NCBI GenBank assembly: GCA_018389105.1
Contig: JACATO010000682.1
Coordinates: 124,001 to 188,000, forward strand
Source: Nautilus pompilius
Lineage: Eukaryota; Mollusca; Cephalopoda; Nautilida; Nautilidae
Length of the DNA: 64,000 bases
Direction: 5' to 3'
The translations under genes and the position numbers were made by a program. This document shows positions 63,401 through 64,000 of this stretch, piece by piece; positions within the stretch are counted from its first letter, which is position 1; every line of letters begins with the position of its first letter. The notes under the pieces are model-generated. The model was not told the origin of the DNA. It did no database searches and was given only the letters and a program-made list of their open reading frames with translations.

Positions 63401-64000
63401 GTTTATCTGAGGTGCCGCAGTCTTAATCTAACTGAAAATTCTTCTTGATGACAAGAAAAATGTATAAATGCTGCAACATTAAACAGGCTATCACACTTCA
63501 CATGTACATGTTCAAAAGAAAAACCTTAATACTACTAATTTTTTTCAGGGGTCTGCTAATCAGTTGGCAAGTTTTTCTGGTTCGTCCTTTTAGGGGGTAA
63601 AAAGTGCTGGTAAATCTATCTATTTAGTTGTTGGAAGCAAGTTTTTTAAAATAAATTTTCAATTCGATAATTTAGATTTCCATTACTCGGTTAGTTTCTT
63701 TTGGAACCATGACGTCTAAATCTAACAAGTCGCAGACAAATTGATATCAAGGTGTATATCAATGTTTAGAAAAATTAATTAAAAGTGTAAACGAAGATGC
63801 CACAGTGTTAACCCTGTAATGGAGTTTTGTCAGGTTCGAGGATGTATAGCATCAACAATTCCTGAAGCACTCAAGAGTGCTTTTTAATTGACACTGGTGT
63901 ACAAGAATCTTTTTACTTGCATGTCAACACATATATATTTTGTTTAAATATTTTAAAACTTTTACTGGACCTGTCTACATTAGCACAACTGCTGACAGGA

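Larger units (their letters stand above)
56120..64000. other. ENO4 3' UTR and right-hand intergenic DNA
   Basis: About 7.9 kb. AATAAA motifs occur at 57155..57160 and 57204..57209 as possible ENO4 poly(A) signals. A fragment of the 17621..17946 repeat lies at about 58195..58260 and a Tc1 fossil at about 60200..60480. Frames at 60382..60714 and 61535..61851 are short, unidentified and probably repeat-derived or random. No conserved exon was found. Confidence 0.6.

Overview
This is animal nuclear DNA: AT-rich, with introns of about 0.5 to 7 kb carrying consensus GT..AG splice sites, and a dense load of old transposons. There is no operon, bacterial promoter or CRISPR structure. The conserved genes place it in Metazoa. 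The mix of Tc1/mariner, hAT, CACTA-like and tRNA-SINE elements suits an invertebrate such as a mollusc or chelicerate, but the sequence does not fix the species.

Three host genes are supported by exons whose reading phases join exactly. (1) On the minus strand, two 5' exons (4564..4414 and 2715..2546) encode the first 106 residues of a protein that enters leucine-rich repeats; the rest lies beyond the left edge. (2) On the plus strand, TEX261/SVP26 has six exons at 5208..24245 and encodes 203 residues. It starts 643 bp from gene 1 in the opposite direction, across a GC-rich shared promoter. (3) On the plus strand, ENO4 (enolase-like 4) has thirteen coding exons at 32164..56119 and encodes 602 residues. 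A GC-rich block ending in a donor site at 29764 is a likely untranslated first exon. In ENO4 most enolase active-site residues I could align are replaced.

The remaining sequence is introns and intergenic DNA filled with mobile-element remains. The most striking is a three-level nest in TEX261 intron 2: a mariner (11071..14224) split by a pogo/Tigger-like MITE (12203..14131), itself split by an internally deleted CACTA-terminated transposon (12269..13629). A longer relative of the innermost element, 2.64 kb with matching ends, TTA target duplications and a two-exon transposase gene broken by one stop and one frameshift, lies in ENO4 intron 10 (48341..50982). At least nine degraded Tc1-like transposase fragments occur on both strands. 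There are two hAT-type MITEs, at least three tRNA-derived SINEs (one with a clear 10 bp target duplication), an inverted-repeat element containing a tRNA-like promoter, a roughly 101 bp minisatellite in TEX261 intron 1, and a tandem duplication of about 245 bp.

TEX261 acts in ER-to-Golgi traffic and ENO4 in sperm in mammals; nothing suggests the three host genes form a pathway. The strongest candidates for something little described are the CACTA-ended transposase family and the divergent LRR gene.
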